Source: an uncultured Alphaproteobacteria bacterium | Lineage (GTDB): Bacteria > Pseudomonadota > Alphaproteobacteria > UBA6615 | Direction of reading: 5' to 3' | Assembly: GCA_943787745.1 (NCBI GenBank) | Contig: CALSNJ010000007.1 | Coordinates: 206,073 to 270,072, forward strand | Length of the DNA: 64,000 bases | Part shown: one piece after another, positions 45,252 to 54,000 of the stretch | How positions within the stretch are numbered: position 1 is the stretch's first letter | How the letters are laid out: each line of letters opens with the position of its first letter | Made by a program: the position numbers and the translations under genes | The notes under the pieces: generated by a model | Database searches by the model: none | Told to the model about the DNA's origin: nothing | Seen by the model: only the letters and a program-made list of their open reading frames with translations

Positions 45252-46132
45252 ACCCGCACCTGCTGCGGTTCACCGAACAGACCTTGCGGACGGAAAAACA
45301 GGACGAGCAGCACAGCGATGTAGAGCAGCCCTTCGGCCAATGGCTGGGATGAGAAGGTGGCCACGCCGACTTCGAAGAAGGCGATCAGCATGGCGCCCGC
45401 TGCAGCACCGCGCAGGCTGCCCCAGCCACCTATGACAACCGCAATATAAGCCTTCAGGATCAGCGTACCGCCATCAGAGGGACTGATAAAAAACTGGTGC
45501 GCGAGCAAAAGTCCGGCCGCCCCGGCAAAGGCAGTGCCAAGCGCGAAGCTGATCATGGTGATGCGAGTGAGGCGGATGCCAAGTGCACGCGCCATCTCCG
45601 GGTCCTGTGCGCAGGCGCGGAACTGTCGCCCGAGCTGGGTTCGCTGCAGGACCATTGCGAGGCCGGACATCAGAACCGCAGTTATTCCAATGATTGCGAG
45701 CGATTGCCGGCTGAGGCTGGCGCCCAGAAACTCGATCGTTCCAACCCCGATCAGGGGCGGCGCGGTGCGCGGTGCGGCACCAAAGGTCGCGTTCAACCCG
45801 TTGGCGATGATGATGCCCACCGCAATTGTGGAGACAAACACGGAGATGGGGGGGCGTTTGCGGATCGGGAGATAGGCCAGCGCGCCGATGGCAAGACCAA
45901 GAAGTGCCGTGACCAACAGAACGCCGGGAAGAAGCAGCAGTCCGGGAATAGGGATGTCCGGTGGGAGCAGGATGGCAAGCGCAACGGCCGCGAACCCGCC
46001 GGCCACGACACCTTCGCCATGGGCAAAGTTCACCGCTGTGGTCGCATTGAGGACCAGCACGAACCCGATTGCGACCAATGCGTAGGCAGACCCCAGTGCG
46101 AGGGCGTTTAATGCAATTTGGGTCAGGAGCAT
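45248..46132 (-). CDS. livH: LIV-type ABC transporter permease (LivH-like)
   Basis: A 294-residue inner-membrane permease with about eight helices. Typical segments are ALNALALGSAYALVAIGFVLVLNATTAVNFAHGE at the start, GIRLTRITMISFALGTAFAGAAGLLLAHQFF in the middle, and VIGGWGSLRGAAAGAMLIAFFEV, ending in FFRPQGLFG. It starts 32 bases after the binding-protein gene. The substrate follows from the riboswitch context, not from the sequence. Confidence 0.9.
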   Translation of the reverse strand: MLLTQIALNALALGSAYALVAIGFVLVLNATTAVNFAHGEGVVAGGFAAVALAILLPPDIPIPGLLLLPGVLLVTALLGLAIGALAYLPIRKRPPISVFVSTIAVGIIIANGLNATFGAAPRTAPPLIGVGTIEFLGASLSRQSLAIIGITAVLMSGLAMVLQRTQLGRQFRACAQDPEMARALGIRLTRITMISFALGTAFAGAAGLLLAHQFFISPSDGGTLILKAYIAVVIGGWGSLRGAAAGAMLIAFFEVGVATFSSQPLAEGLLYIAVLLVLFFRPQGLFGEPQQVRV

Positions 46133-46164
46133 GACAGTAGGTGCCGGTTGCGGGTCGCCCTCAT

Positions 46165-47298
46165 TCAGTCCAGAAGGACCCCGGTCAGGTTTTCGTATCG
46201 CTTGACGATTTGCGGCACGCGACCTGTTCCATCATAACAGATGATCACGGCAGAATGCGCCATGTTGCCCTTGCCATCGGACTTGTAAGTCATCGCAAGT
46301 CCTTCGTGCCGGGCGGTCTGCAGGTGGCTGCGTACGGCATCGGCCGTTTGTGCGCCTGCGGCAATCGCCGCGAGGATCATCTGTGCTCCGTCATACTGAC
46401 CCAGCGCAAAGGCGTCGGGTTCCCGGTCAAAGGAGCGTCGATAGGCGTCCACAAAGGCCTGCATCTCCTCACTCGTTTCGGAAACCGGTGAAGAACCAGA
46501 TTCGGCGCAGACGCCCTTGAGTTCGGCCGGTTCGAGCAGGGCTGCAGTCTCGGGTTGGTGCATGGCAGATCCGGCGATGATCGGGATATCCAGACCAAGT
46601 GCTTTTGCGTGTCGAATGACGAGGGCCGTCGGCCCGGAATGCAATTGCAACAACAAGGCATCTGCTCCGGAATCACGAACCTTCAACAGAACTGGCAGCA
46701 TGTCCTTGACCGAGACATCCATGGATTCCTGAAAGACCGGTGGTGTTCCGATCCGCCTCAGGTTTGCTTCCAGTGCTGCCCGGCCACTTTGGCCATAGGC
46801 TGTTGTCTGGGAGATGATAGCGGGGCGGCTTGCGTCGAGCTCTTCAACCGCATAGCGCGCTTGTGCCGCTTTCACCACGGCATCTCCGGGGAAGAAGCGG
46901 TAAACATTGGGGCTGCCCAGTTCGGTAATCTTTGCGGTGCCTGACACCGTAATCAGGGGGATGCCGAATTCATCTGCCAGCGGCACCAGCGCCAGCATCT
47001 GTGTGCCGAGCATGGGGGCAATGACGCTGACCACGTCAGAGGCGTCAACTGCCCGCTCGAAGGCATTGATGGCGATTTCGGGCGCTGTCGCAGTGTCGAT
47101 CACGCTGAAGGAAACATCGGTGCCCACAAGGGCGAGTTCGGCACCGTTCTTCTGACTTGTGCCTTCAAGGGATAGAAATCCGGTAATTGGTACCAGTACA
47201 GGGACACGCAAGGGTTCGGCGTGGCTTGTTGTGACCAGTGAAAGGATTGCTGCCATGCCGGTGGCAAAGGTGATGACGAGGCGTGGCAACGTCCGCAT
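46165..47298 (-). CDS. ABC transporter substrate-binding protein (Peripla_BP_6), TPP-riboswitch controlled
   Basis: A 377-residue periplasmic binding protein of the amino-acid/amide type. The signal peptide (PRLVITFATGMAAILSLVTTSHA-EP) precedes VPVLVPITGFLSLEGTSQKNGAELA and a type I fold with VSVIAPMLGTQMLALVPLADEFGIPLITVSG at the ligand cleft. The conserved aromatic/Ser positions for branched amino acids are not obvious. ATG 47298 has CGGGAG upstream. A TPP riboswitch lies in its leader, so its ligand is probably thiamin, a thiamin precursor or a degradation product. First gene of the liv-like operon. Confidence 0.88.
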   Translation of the reverse strand: MRTLPRLVITFATGMAAILSLVTTSHAEPLRVPVLVPITGFLSLEGTSQKNGAELALVGTDVSFSVIDTATAPEIAINAFERAVDASDVVSVIAPMLGTQMLALVPLADEFGIPLITVSGTAKITELGSPNVYRFFPGDAVVKAAQARYAVEELDASRPAIISQTTAYGQSGRAALEANLRRIGTPPVFQESMDVSVKDMLPVLLKVRDSGADALLLQLHSGPTALVIRHAKALGLDIPIIAGSAMHQPETAALLEPAELKGVCAESGSSPVSETSEEMQAFVDAYRRSFDREPDAFALGQYDGAQMILAAIAAGAQTADAVRSHLQTARHEGLAMTYKSDGKGNMAHSAVIICYDGTGRVPQIVKRYENLTGVLLD

Positions 47299-47365
47299 CG
47301 GATACTCCCGAACATCGATCCGAAAAATTTGGGCGGTGGAGGGCCTTTTGCAGGCCCGTCGCAAC

Positions 47366-47445
47366 AACTTCCTCCGCCGGCATGATCCGGATCAGGTTTA
47401 TGGGTATGATCTCAGACCTGCACGATTGCAGGACACCCCAGAGTT
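47366..47445 (-). promoter_or_regulatory. TPP riboswitch (THI element)
   Basis: On the minus strand the leader shows all landmarks of the THI box. P1 is AACT/AGTT at the ends. GGGGTGTCC follows, then a small P3a hairpin (CCTGCAATCGTGCAGG) and CTGAGAT (complement of 47410-47415). ACCTGATCCGG-ATCATGCCGGCGG lies at 47397-47371. A GGGCCTGCAAAAGGCCC hairpin (47341-47357) follows the aptamer. A further CCTCCaCCGCC could pair with the aptamer's GGCGGAGG ahead of AAATTTTT, so the expression platform may be terminator-type. The binding-protein gene begins about 65 bases downstream. Confidence 0.9.
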
Positions 47446-47496
47446 ACGATGCGAAAGACGATGGTTTGTGTCGGGGGGAGAGTCAAGCTTTGGCCG

Positions 47497-47826
47497 TCAG
47501 TTCGTCTTGTCATTGTTAAGGTAGCGCGTGCCATCAAAGGCCGTGAAATGCTCGCCAAGAAGCGGGTGTGCGATTTGGGTTGGATCCGGTTCGGTCTTCA
47601 GGTTTCGTTCGGCGACGTAGGTGGTGTGGAGCGCGTCATGGACCATCACGTGGTACCAGGGCGCGTCTTTTGGCGGGCGTGACTGGGCCACTTGTTCGTA
47701 CCACTGGTCCGTGCCGCTATAGACGGGATCGACGTCGAAGATCGCACCGCGATAATCAAACAACTCATGCCTTACCAATTGTCCGATGTGAAATTTTGCG
47801 GAAGGCAGGGAAGGAGGCAGGGACAT
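47497..47826 (-). CDS. hspQ: HspQ-like heat shock protein (hemimethylated-DNA-binding domain)
   Basis: A 109-residue protein with the YccV/HspQ domain: FHIGQLVRHELFDYRGAIFDVDP, then WYHVMVHDALHTTYVAERNL. In enterobacteria HspQ is a Lon specificity-enhancing factor and also binds hemimethylated DNA. Basic functions in alphaproteobacteria are less studied. ATG 47826. The thioesterase gene ends ten bases upstream in the same direction, so they may form a small operon. Confidence 0.88.
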   Translation of the reverse strand: MSLPPSLPSAKFHIGQLVRHELFDYRGAIFDVDPVYSGTDQWYEQVAQSRPPKDAPWYHVMVHDALHTTYVAERNLKTEPDPTQIAHPLLGEHFTAFDGTRYLNNDKTN

Positions 47827-47835
47827 GATCGGAGC

Positions 47836-48264
47836 CTAACTGGATGACGGTTTGCGCTGTGCGTTGACGTCAGTATAGGCATAGACGGCTTCGGCCGTTG
47901 CAACGAGATTGTCATCGGAGTCGTGCACCCGCGCCGATGCGAAATAGATGCGTCGTCCAGCGCGGACGACTTCGGCAGTGCAGATGATTGTTCCGGTTTT
48001 GGCTCGACCGACGAAGTTTACCGTGAGGGATACCGTCACATTGCCGCGTCGTTTTTCGGGGTCCGTTTCATAGACACCGCAAAACCCGGTTGCCGCATCG
48101 ATCAGTGTGGCCGTGACACCACCATGCAGACCGCCCTGGCGGTTTTTATGGCGATGGTCGATATCCACGGAAATCTGCGCAAAACCGTCGCGCCAATCGA
48201 TCAGGCGAAAGCCCAGTTCGCCATTCAGGCCTTCGGTCAGATCACGTGCTTCGAAGTCGGACAT
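47836..48264 (-). CDS. PaaI-family hotdog thioesterase
   Basis: An acyl-CoA thioesterase-like hotdog protein of about 142 residues. The core is RQGGLHGGVTATLIDAATGFC, with the Gly-Gly-Val helix, followed by TVSLTVNFVGRAKTG and ICTAEVVRAGRRIYFASARVHD. I chose ATG 48264 (MSDFEARDLTEG) because the family starts there; the frame extends 30 codons further without support. The substrate could be phenylacetyl-CoA or a related thioester. Confidence 0.82.
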   Translation of the reverse strand: MSDFEARDLTEGLNGELGFRLIDWRDGFAQISVDIDHRHKNRQGGLHGGVTATLIDAATGFCGVYETDPEKRRGNVTVSLTVNFVGRAKTGTIICTAEVVRAGRRIYFASARVHDSDDNLVATAEAVYAYTDVNAQRKPSSS

Positions 48265-48406
48265 TTGGAAACATACCTTTTGGTTCGGATTGACCCAGAT
48301 ATGCCCGATCCGCCAGAGCGGAGCAAATCCAGCTTGATCGAACAACTCACGCAATTGTTTGTTCGGAGGGCTTGATCACGGGCGTTATGAGGGCAATTTT
48401 CACGGT

Positions 48407-49366
48407 ATGAGATATCGCACACCTACATATAACCGCCGTTCATTTCTGGCACATGCGACGGGAATAGGGGCGGCGGTTGCGGCGGGATCGCTGTTGCCGT
48501 TGGAGGAAGCACAGGCAGCAAGTGGTCCCATGCTGACGCGTCCCATCCCGTCTTCGGGTGAACGCATTCCGGTCATCGGCATGGGGTCGTGGGTGACCTT
48601 CAATGTGGGAGAAGACATCGCGGTGCGAACGGCCCGCGCGGATGTGCTCAAGACTTTCTTTGCGCAAGGCGGCGGCATGGTGGATTCTTCGCCAATGTAC
48701 GGGTCCGCGCAGGACGTTATTGGATGGAGCCTCCGGCATCTCCAGGCCCAAGGCATGTCGACGGACAGCCTGTTCTCGGCCACCAAGGTCTGGACGCCGG
48801 TATTTGAGAAGGGACCGGGCCAGATGGCCCAAGCGCGACGGCTCTGGGGGCTTAACCGCTTTGATCTGATGCAGGTTCATAATCTTGTCGATTGGGAGGA
48901 ACACCTGCAGACGCTGGCGGCCGACAAGGAAGCCGGTCGCGTGCGCTATGTCGGGATCACCACATCACATGGGCGACGCCATGGCGACTTTGCCGCGATC
49001 ATGGAAAATCATCCGCTGGATTTCGTGCAGTTCACATACAACATCCTCGACCGGGAGGCCGAAGCGCGTCTGTTGCCGTTGGCTGCCGAACGCGGAATCG
49101 GCGTGATCATCAATCGTCCGTTCCGACGCCGGGGACTGATCAACCAGTTCGCAGGCAAACCGCTTCCTGAATGGGCCGGTGAAATAGGCGCGACGAGTTG
49201 GCCACAATTCCTGCTGAAATTCGTTGTGTCCCACCCGGCGGTTACCTGTGCGATCCCGGCAACATCGCAAATCCCGCATATGGTCGAGAATATGGGGGTC
49301 GGACGGGGGCCCATGCCCGATGCCGGGATGCGCGCGCGGATGGTGCGCCACGTGGAAGCGCTTTAG
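48407..49366 (+). CDS. Tat-exported aldo/keto reductase
   Basis: A 319-residue NADPH-dependent aldo/keto reductase preceded by a twin-arginine signal (NRRSFLAHATGIGAAVAAGSLLPL, with the RRSFL motif). The catalytic tetrad can be read as Asp and Tyr in MVDSSPMYGSA, Lys in SATKVW and His in MQVHNLVDW. The C-terminal region is short. A periplasmic AKR must be exported folded with its cofactor, consistent with Tat. ATG 48407. The substrate is unknown. Confidence 0.85.
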   Translation: MRYRTPTYNRRSFLAHATGIGAAVAAGSLLPLEEAQAASGPMLTRPIPSSGERIPVIGMGSWVTFNVGEDIAVRTARADVLKTFFAQGGGMVDSSPMYGSAQDVIGWSLRHLQAQGMSTDSLFSATKVWTPVFEKGPGQMAQARRLWGLNRFDLMQVHNLVDWEEHLQTLAADKEAGRVRYVGITTSHGRRHGDFAAIMENHPLDFVQFTYNILDREAEARLLPLAAERGIGVIINRPFRRRGLINQFAGKPLPEWAGEIGATSWPQFLLKFVVSHPAVTCAIPATSQIPHMVENMGVGRGPMPDAGMRARMVRHVEAL

Positions 49367-49437
49367 GTCCCGATCAGGGGTGACAGCGTGAAAAGGGTGC
49401 CGCACGATGGGGGTCCCTGTTCCGTGATGGGTCCAAA

Positions 49438-50097
49438 ATGCTTCCGTTCACCATCGATACCTATTTTGCGGCAATCGAGCAGTACAATCAGTCGATCTGG
49501 CCGTTGCCACTTGCCGGGTTTCCACTTGCGATAATTGCGATCGCCTGTGCGATGCAGCCCTTTGCGGCTGGCGCGCGCGTTTTGGGCGCGGTGCTTGTTG
49601 TCGCGTGGTTGTGGTCCGGCCTCGGGTTCCATTTGTTGCACTTCTCAACCATCAATTTTGCCGCACCGGCTTATGCTGTTCTGTTTGGGGTCCAGGCGTT
49701 GCTGATCGCATGGATATGTTTTGCGCGCGGCAGACTGAATTTTCGATTTGTCCCCGGCGCGCAGGGTTTAGCCGGTGTTGTGGTGGTCGGAATGGGCGCG
49801 ACGTCCTGGCCGATGCTTGGATTTATTTATGGCAATGAAACCTTCGCGGCGGCACCGATGTTTGCTGCAGACCCCACAGCGACGGTGCTCGTGACGCTTG
49901 GCGTTCTGCTTCTGGCCGAAGGCCGCGCAGCCGTGTGGCTCGCGATCATTCCCGTTCTCTGGACCTTTGTGGATGGGGCCACCTTCTTCGTGCTTGGCGC
50001 GCCGCTGGGATTGGCATTTCCGGTGATTGGCCTTGTTGTCTTCGTGCTCTTGGTGTTGAAACGGAGATCACATGTTCTGGATATGCGAGAGAATTGA
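49438..50097 (+). CDS. DUF6064-like integral membrane protein
   Basis: A 219-residue protein with about seven hydrophobic segments. The opening PFTIDTYFAAIEQYNQSIWPLPLAG, then FAAPAYAVLFGVQALLIAW and the C-terminal FFVLGAPLGLAFPVIGLVVFVLLV resemble the DUF6064 family of unknown function. ATG 49438. Immediately followed by an aminotransferase gene (three-base gap), so it may share its operon. Confidence 0.7.
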   Translation: MLPFTIDTYFAAIEQYNQSIWPLPLAGFPLAIIAIACAMQPFAAGARVLGAVLVVAWLWSGLGFHLLHFSTINFAAPAYAVLFGVQALLIAWICFARGRLNFRFVPGAQGLAGVVVVGMGATSWPMLGFIYGNETFAAAPMFAADPTATVLVTLGVLLLAEGRAAVWLAIIPVLWTFVDGATFFVLGAPLGLAFPVIGLVVFVLLVLKRRSHVLDMREN

Positions 50098-50100
50098 GCG

Positions 50101-51279
50101 ATGACCGACGATACGCATGAGACTGAACGCTGGGTCCGGCCCGCGATTGGGAGGCTTGAGGGCTCGCGCATTCGTCAGGTGGCCGAAAGCAATATTGGCC
50201 GGGACGACGTGATCGCGCTTTGGTTTGGGGAGCCGGATCTGCCGACACCGGACTATATTAAGAATGCGGTTCATGAAGCGCTGGATAATGACCATGTTTT
50301 CTATGCTCAAAACCGCGGCATTCCACCATTGCGCGAGACCATTGCGAGCTACTCCACCAACCTGATCGGTCGTCCCATTGATGTGGACCGAATTACGGTG
50401 AGCGCGTCGGGCATGGCGGCGATCATGCTGGTCTCTCAGGCGCTGGTGGATGCCGGAGACAATGTCTTGATCATCGGCCCGCTTTGGCCGAATTGTGCGG
50501 GCACAGTCGAGGTGATGGGAGGTGAAGCACGTTCGGTGCCGCTCAAACCCGATGAAACCGGCACCTGGCATCTGGATATGAACGATATCGCGGCAGCCTG
50601 TGATGACCGGACGCGCGCGATCTATGTGAACTCACCGGGTAACCCGACAGGTTGGGTGATGGAAAGCGACCAGCAGCGCGAGCTTCTGGAATTTGCCCGG
50701 ACGCGCGGCGTGTATATCGTGTCTGATGAAGTATATATACGACTGATATATGACAGAGCGCGCGCGCCGTCTTTCCTCGATTTGGCGGAACCTGATGATC
50801 GGGTGATTGTGGTCAACAGTTTCTCCAAATCCTGGTCGATGACCGGGTGGCGGTTGGGCTGGTTGACCCACCCGCCGGTTCTGGGACCAATTTTCTCAAA
50901 GCTGAACGAGTTCAATGTCGCCTCGCCGACGACCTTTGTGCAGCATGCCGGGGTTGTCGCCATGCGCGATGGTGAACCGTTTGTCGTCGAAATGGTGGAG
51001 CGTTACCGGCGCAATCGTGATCTGGTGTTTCAGCGACTGGCTGCCATGCCTCGTGTTCGGCTCGCGCGACCAGAGGGTGCGTTCTACGCATTTTTTGCGG
51101 TCGATGGCATGACCGACAGCGTGGCCTATGCCAAGCAGTTGATTGCAGAGACGGGCGTCGGCATGGCGCCGGGCCGTGCTTTTGGTGAATCGGGTGAAGG
51201 GTGGTTGCGCTTGTGCTTTGCCGCGGAGGGCGCGACGCTTTCCGAAGCGCTTGATCGGCTCGAGCCAGCGCTGTCTTAG
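50101..51279 (+). CDS. Class I/II PLP aminotransferase
   Basis: A 392-residue fold-type I aminotransferase of the aspartate aminotransferase-like group. The substrate-binding stretch is NSPGNPTGWV. The PLP lysine is about residue 243 in NSFSKSWSMTGWRLGW. The C-terminal GWLRLCFA contains the carboxylate-binding arginine. The specificity is unclear. It is followed by the DenD-like gene after a 27-base gap, suggesting a shared sugar-acid or amino-acid pathway. Confidence 0.85.
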   Translation: MTDDTHETERWVRPAIGRLEGSRIRQVAESNIGRDDVIALWFGEPDLPTPDYIKNAVHEALDNDHVFYAQNRGIPPLRETIASYSTNLIGRPIDVDRITVSASGMAAIMLVSQALVDAGDNVLIIGPLWPNCAGTVEVMGGEARSVPLKPDETGTWHLDMNDIAAACDDRTRAIYVNSPGNPTGWVMESDQQRELLEFARTRGVYIVSDEVYIRLIYDRARAPSFLDLAEPDDRVIVVNSFSKSWSMTGWRLGWLTHPPVLGPIFSKLNEFNVASPTTFVQHAGVVAMRDGEPFVVEMVERYRRNRDLVFQRLAAMPRVRLARPEGAFYAFFAVDGMTDSVAYAKQLIAETGVGMAPGRAFGESGEGWLRLCFAAEGATLSEALDRLEPALS

Positions 51280-51306
51280 AGAGTTTCACATCGGGGAGAC
51301 CGTGAC

Positions 51307-52293
51307 ATGAAGGTGGTAATCACAGGCGGGACGGGGATGCTCGGTCGTCGGCTGGCCCTGCGCATCCTCGCGGCGCCGGAACTGATTGGTCCCGACGGCA
51401 CACTGCAGAATGTCGACAGGTTGGTTTTGTTTGATGCATTCCCGCCGGTCGAACCTCCACCCGATGATCCGCGCGTGGAGATTGTGACGGGTGATATCTG
51501 TGACCGTGGGGTCGTGGCGGGGCTGATTGATACGCAGACCGACGCGGTGTTCCATTTCGCGGCTGTCGTCAGCGGAGGTGCGGAGGCAGATTTCGATCTG
51601 GGCTACGCCGTCAATCTGGATGGAGGCCGAAATGTGCTGGAAGCTGCGCGCCAGACAGGTCGTTGTCCGAAGATCATTTTTACCAGTTCGCTTGCCGTCT
51701 ATGGCGGAGAACGATCGGTTGATGATTCGACGGCGCTGACACCGCAAACCTCATATGGGACACAAAAAGCCATCGGCGAGCTGATGGTAAATGACTTCAC
51801 CCGCAAGGGATTTGTTGATGGTCGCACCCTGCGCCTGCCGACCATTGTAATTCGCCCCGGCAAGCCGAATGCAGCGGCCTCGGGCTTTGCCAGCTCGATT
51901 CTGCGGGAACCTTTGCAGGGCGATGAAGTTGTAAACCCGGTGGAACCGGAATCACGAATGTTGATTCTGTCTCCCAAACGCGCCGTGCAGGCCTTCATTG
52001 ATATTCACAATGCCGATGGCGCCATTTTGGGCATGAACCGTTCGGTGATGATGAACGGGCTATCGCCAAAAGTGTCCGAGATGCTGGACGCCTTGCGCTC
52101 TTATGGCGGTGATTCCGTGGCGGACCGCGTCAGGTTCGAACCTGACGCCCTGATTCAGGAAATCGTGGATGGATGGGCCTGGTTTTCCGATGGCGCACGT
52201 GCGAGTGCGTTGGGCATGCAGCCGGACGCCTCGCTCGAGGAGATCATTGAGACGTTTGTGACTGAAGAATTGGACGGAAAATTTGTCGCCTGA
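51307..52293 (+). CDS. denD: NAD-dependent dehydrogenase, D-erythronate dehydrogenase (DenD)-like
   Basis: An extended SDR of 328 residues. The Rossmann motif is ITGGTGMLGRRLA. The catalytic YxxxK is SYGTQKAIGE, and the catalytic Ser precedes in TSSLAVYGG. The later segments LRLPTIVIRPGKPNAAASGFASSILREP are characteristic of DenD and related enzymes that oxidise D-erythronate or similar C4 acids at C2. The specificity is inferred from those motifs. Neighbours (aminotransferase, RpiR regulator, TRAP system) fit a catabolic locus. Confidence 0.75.
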   Translation: MKVVITGGTGMLGRRLALRILAAPELIGPDGTLQNVDRLVLFDAFPPVEPPPDDPRVEIVTGDICDRGVVAGLIDTQTDAVFHFAAVVSGGAEADFDLGYAVNLDGGRNVLEAARQTGRCPKIIFTSSLAVYGGERSVDDSTALTPQTSYGTQKAIGELMVNDFTRKGFVDGRTLRLPTIVIRPGKPNAAASGFASSILREPLQGDEVVNPVEPESRMLILSPKRAVQAFIDIHNADGAILGMNRSVMMNGLSPKVSEMLDALRSYGGDSVADRVRFEPDALIQEIVDGWAWFSDGARASALGMQPDASLEEIIETFVTEELDGKFVA

Positions 52294-52295
52294 TT

Positions 52296-52811
52296 CTAGG
52301 CATCAAATGTAAGAAGCGACGTGACGGGAATGTCGAGATGGTCTCGCCCGCCCAGACCGTCCAGTTCCATGATAAACGCTGCGGCACGGACATCAGCGCC
52401 TGCCTGACGCAACAATGTAAGTGCGCCGCCTGCGGTGCCTCCCGTGGCCAGCAAGTCGTCTAGAATGACAACCTTCTGACCCGGTGCAACAGCGTCCGAC
52501 TGGAGTTCGATCGTATCGGTCCCGTATTCCAACTCATAGGTATGCGCAATCGTGTCGCCGGGCAGCTTGCCCGATTTGCGCGCCATCACGAATCCGCAGC
52601 CAAGCTGGAGCGCCAGTGGAGCCGCGACCAGAAACCCGCGGCTCTCGATGCCCACAAGCAGGTCCGGTTCATGCTGCCGGATTGCGACAGCGAGTAAGTC
52701 TACCGTGTGGCGCCAAGCCTGCGGATGGGCGAGAAGCGTGGAGAGGTCGTAAAACAGGATCCCGGGCTTTGGAAAATCCGGGATCGTGCGAATGTGGTCG
52801 GCGATGTCCAT
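52296..52811 (-). CDS. apt: Adenine phosphoribosyltransferase
   Basis: Apt salvages adenine to AMP with PRPP. The 171-residue protein has the PRPP-binding motif [17 protein letters not shown] and the base-binding region [28 protein letters not shown]. The opening [21 protein letters not shown] is typical. ATG 52811. It converges on denD (three-base gap) and is divergent from the RpiR regulator. Confidence 0.93.
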   Translation of the reverse strand: MDIADHIRTIPDFPKPGILFYDLSTLLAHPQAWRHTVDLLAVAIRQHEPDLLVGIESRGFLVAAPLALQLGCGFVMARKSGKLPGDTIAHTYELEYGTDTIELQSDAVAPGQKVVILDDLLATGGTAGGALTLLRQAGADVRAAAFIMELDGLGGRDHLDIPVTSLLTFDA

Positions 52812-52915
52812 GAAACACTCTGAGCTGGTCGTTTGTATTACTTCGGGATGCTAGACCTGCGCTTGCGTCACGACAATGTCTGGATAGGCATACAAATTTG
52901 ATCTTGTCGCGGCGC

Positions 52916-52968
52916 TGAAACAGGCGTTTCATATGATACATAATCTGCAACAGGTGTTTCATCTGATA
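52916..52968 (+). promoter_or_regulatory. Tandem operator, likely RpiR-type regulator sites
   Basis: AACAGGcGTTTCATaTGATA (52919-52938) and AACAGGtGTTTCATcTGATA (52949-52968) are 20-base direct repeats with two differences, offset by exactly 30 bases (about three helical turns). Each contains an inverted repeat TGaAACAGG-GTTTCA (first one perfect at 52916-52931). The pair sits 30-85 bases upstream of the regulator start and divergent from apt. Autoregulation by the encoded RpiR protein is likely. Confidence 0.6.
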
Positions 52969-53000
52969 AGCAGTGCGGCAATATTTGCGGGAGCGAGAAA

Positions 53001-53996
53001 TTGACATCGGAAAATCCAAGTGGGCGATCCGCCAGCGACAAGATTCTTGCCGATCTCCAGCAGGTATACCCAAATCTCAGTCCTCAGCTTCGCCGCGCGG
53101 CGCATTACCTGATCGAGCGGCCGGATGAGATCGCCTTCACATCGATGCGGCAGCTTGCAGAGCGCGCCGATGTCCAGCCCGCCACAATGGTCCGTCTGGC
53201 ACAGGCGATCGGATTTGATGGTTACGAGACCTTGCGCGAGCCATTCCGGGACGCCTTGCGCCAACAACCATCGGGTTTTGGGCAGCGGGCGCGTAATCTG
53301 CTCGCGCGCACCGGGCGGCGCAGCGGCGGGCGCGCGCTTTCCCAGCTGGCCAATGAAATGGTCGCGGCCGATCGTGAGAATATCGCGCTGAGCCTTGAAG
53401 CGATTGGCGCCGATGAATTGGCGGAAGCCGCGCGGGCACTTGCCGGTGCGCGGCGCATCTATCTGATCGGCCAACGGAGCCTGTTTCCGGCCGCATTCTA
53501 TGTGCACTACGCCTGTTCGATGTTTCGGGACAATCTGATCCTGGTCGATGGCAATGGCGGAACCTTTGCCGATGGCTTGCGGGGCGTCTCCGATGAAGAT
53601 GCGATGCTTGTGTTCTCTTTCGAGCCTTATTCGCGCGGCACGATAGAGGCCGCGGAGTACGGCGCGAAGCATGGCGCGACAGTCATTGCCATCACTGACA
53701 GTCTGGTGTCTCCGCTCGCCGCGTTGACCCAACATCTGCTTCTGGTGGGGACTGACACGCCAGCGCTTTTCCGTTCTGTGGTGCCGGCGATGACGATTTC
53801 TCAAGTGCTGGTGGCGCAGGTTCTTGCGCAGGGCGGTCAGGACGCCTTGTCGCGTGTGACCGAGAGCGAGCATCAGCTTGAAAGTTTTGGCGCCTATTGG
53901 ACCGAGGAAGACCGGAAATCGAAACCGGACCAAATGGCCGAAGACTCCGATGACGAATTCGAGCTGCCCCGCCCGCACGAGCGTGGGCGGTCCTGA
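53001..53996 (+). CDS. MurR/RpiR family transcriptional regulator
   Basis: A 331-residue regulator. The N-terminal HTH_6 domain (about 1-85, with LAERADVQPATMVRLAQAIGFDGYETLREPF) precedes a SIS sugar-isomerase domain (about 130-270: GARRIYLIGQRSLFPAAFYVHYACSMF). SIS domains sense phosphosugars or related acids. Start TTG 53001 with GGGAG six bases upstream. The acidic C-terminus is unusual. It precedes a class III aminotransferase by four bases, so they are co-transcribed. Confidence 0.88.
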   Translation: MTSENPSGRSASDKILADLQQVYPNLSPQLRRAAHYLIERPDEIAFTSMRQLAERADVQPATMVRLAQAIGFDGYETLREPFRDALRQQPSGFGQRARNLLARTGRRSGGRALSQLANEMVAADRENIALSLEAIGADELAEAARALAGARRIYLIGQRSLFPAAFYVHYACSMFRDNLILVDGNGGTFADGLRGVSDEDAMLVFSFEPYSRGTIEAAEYGAKHGATVIAITDSLVSPLAALTQHLLLVGTDTPALFRSVVPAMTISQVLVAQVLAQGGQDALSRVTESEHQLESFGAYWTEEDRKSKPDQMAEDSDDEFELPRPHERGRS

Positions 53997-54000
53997 TCCT

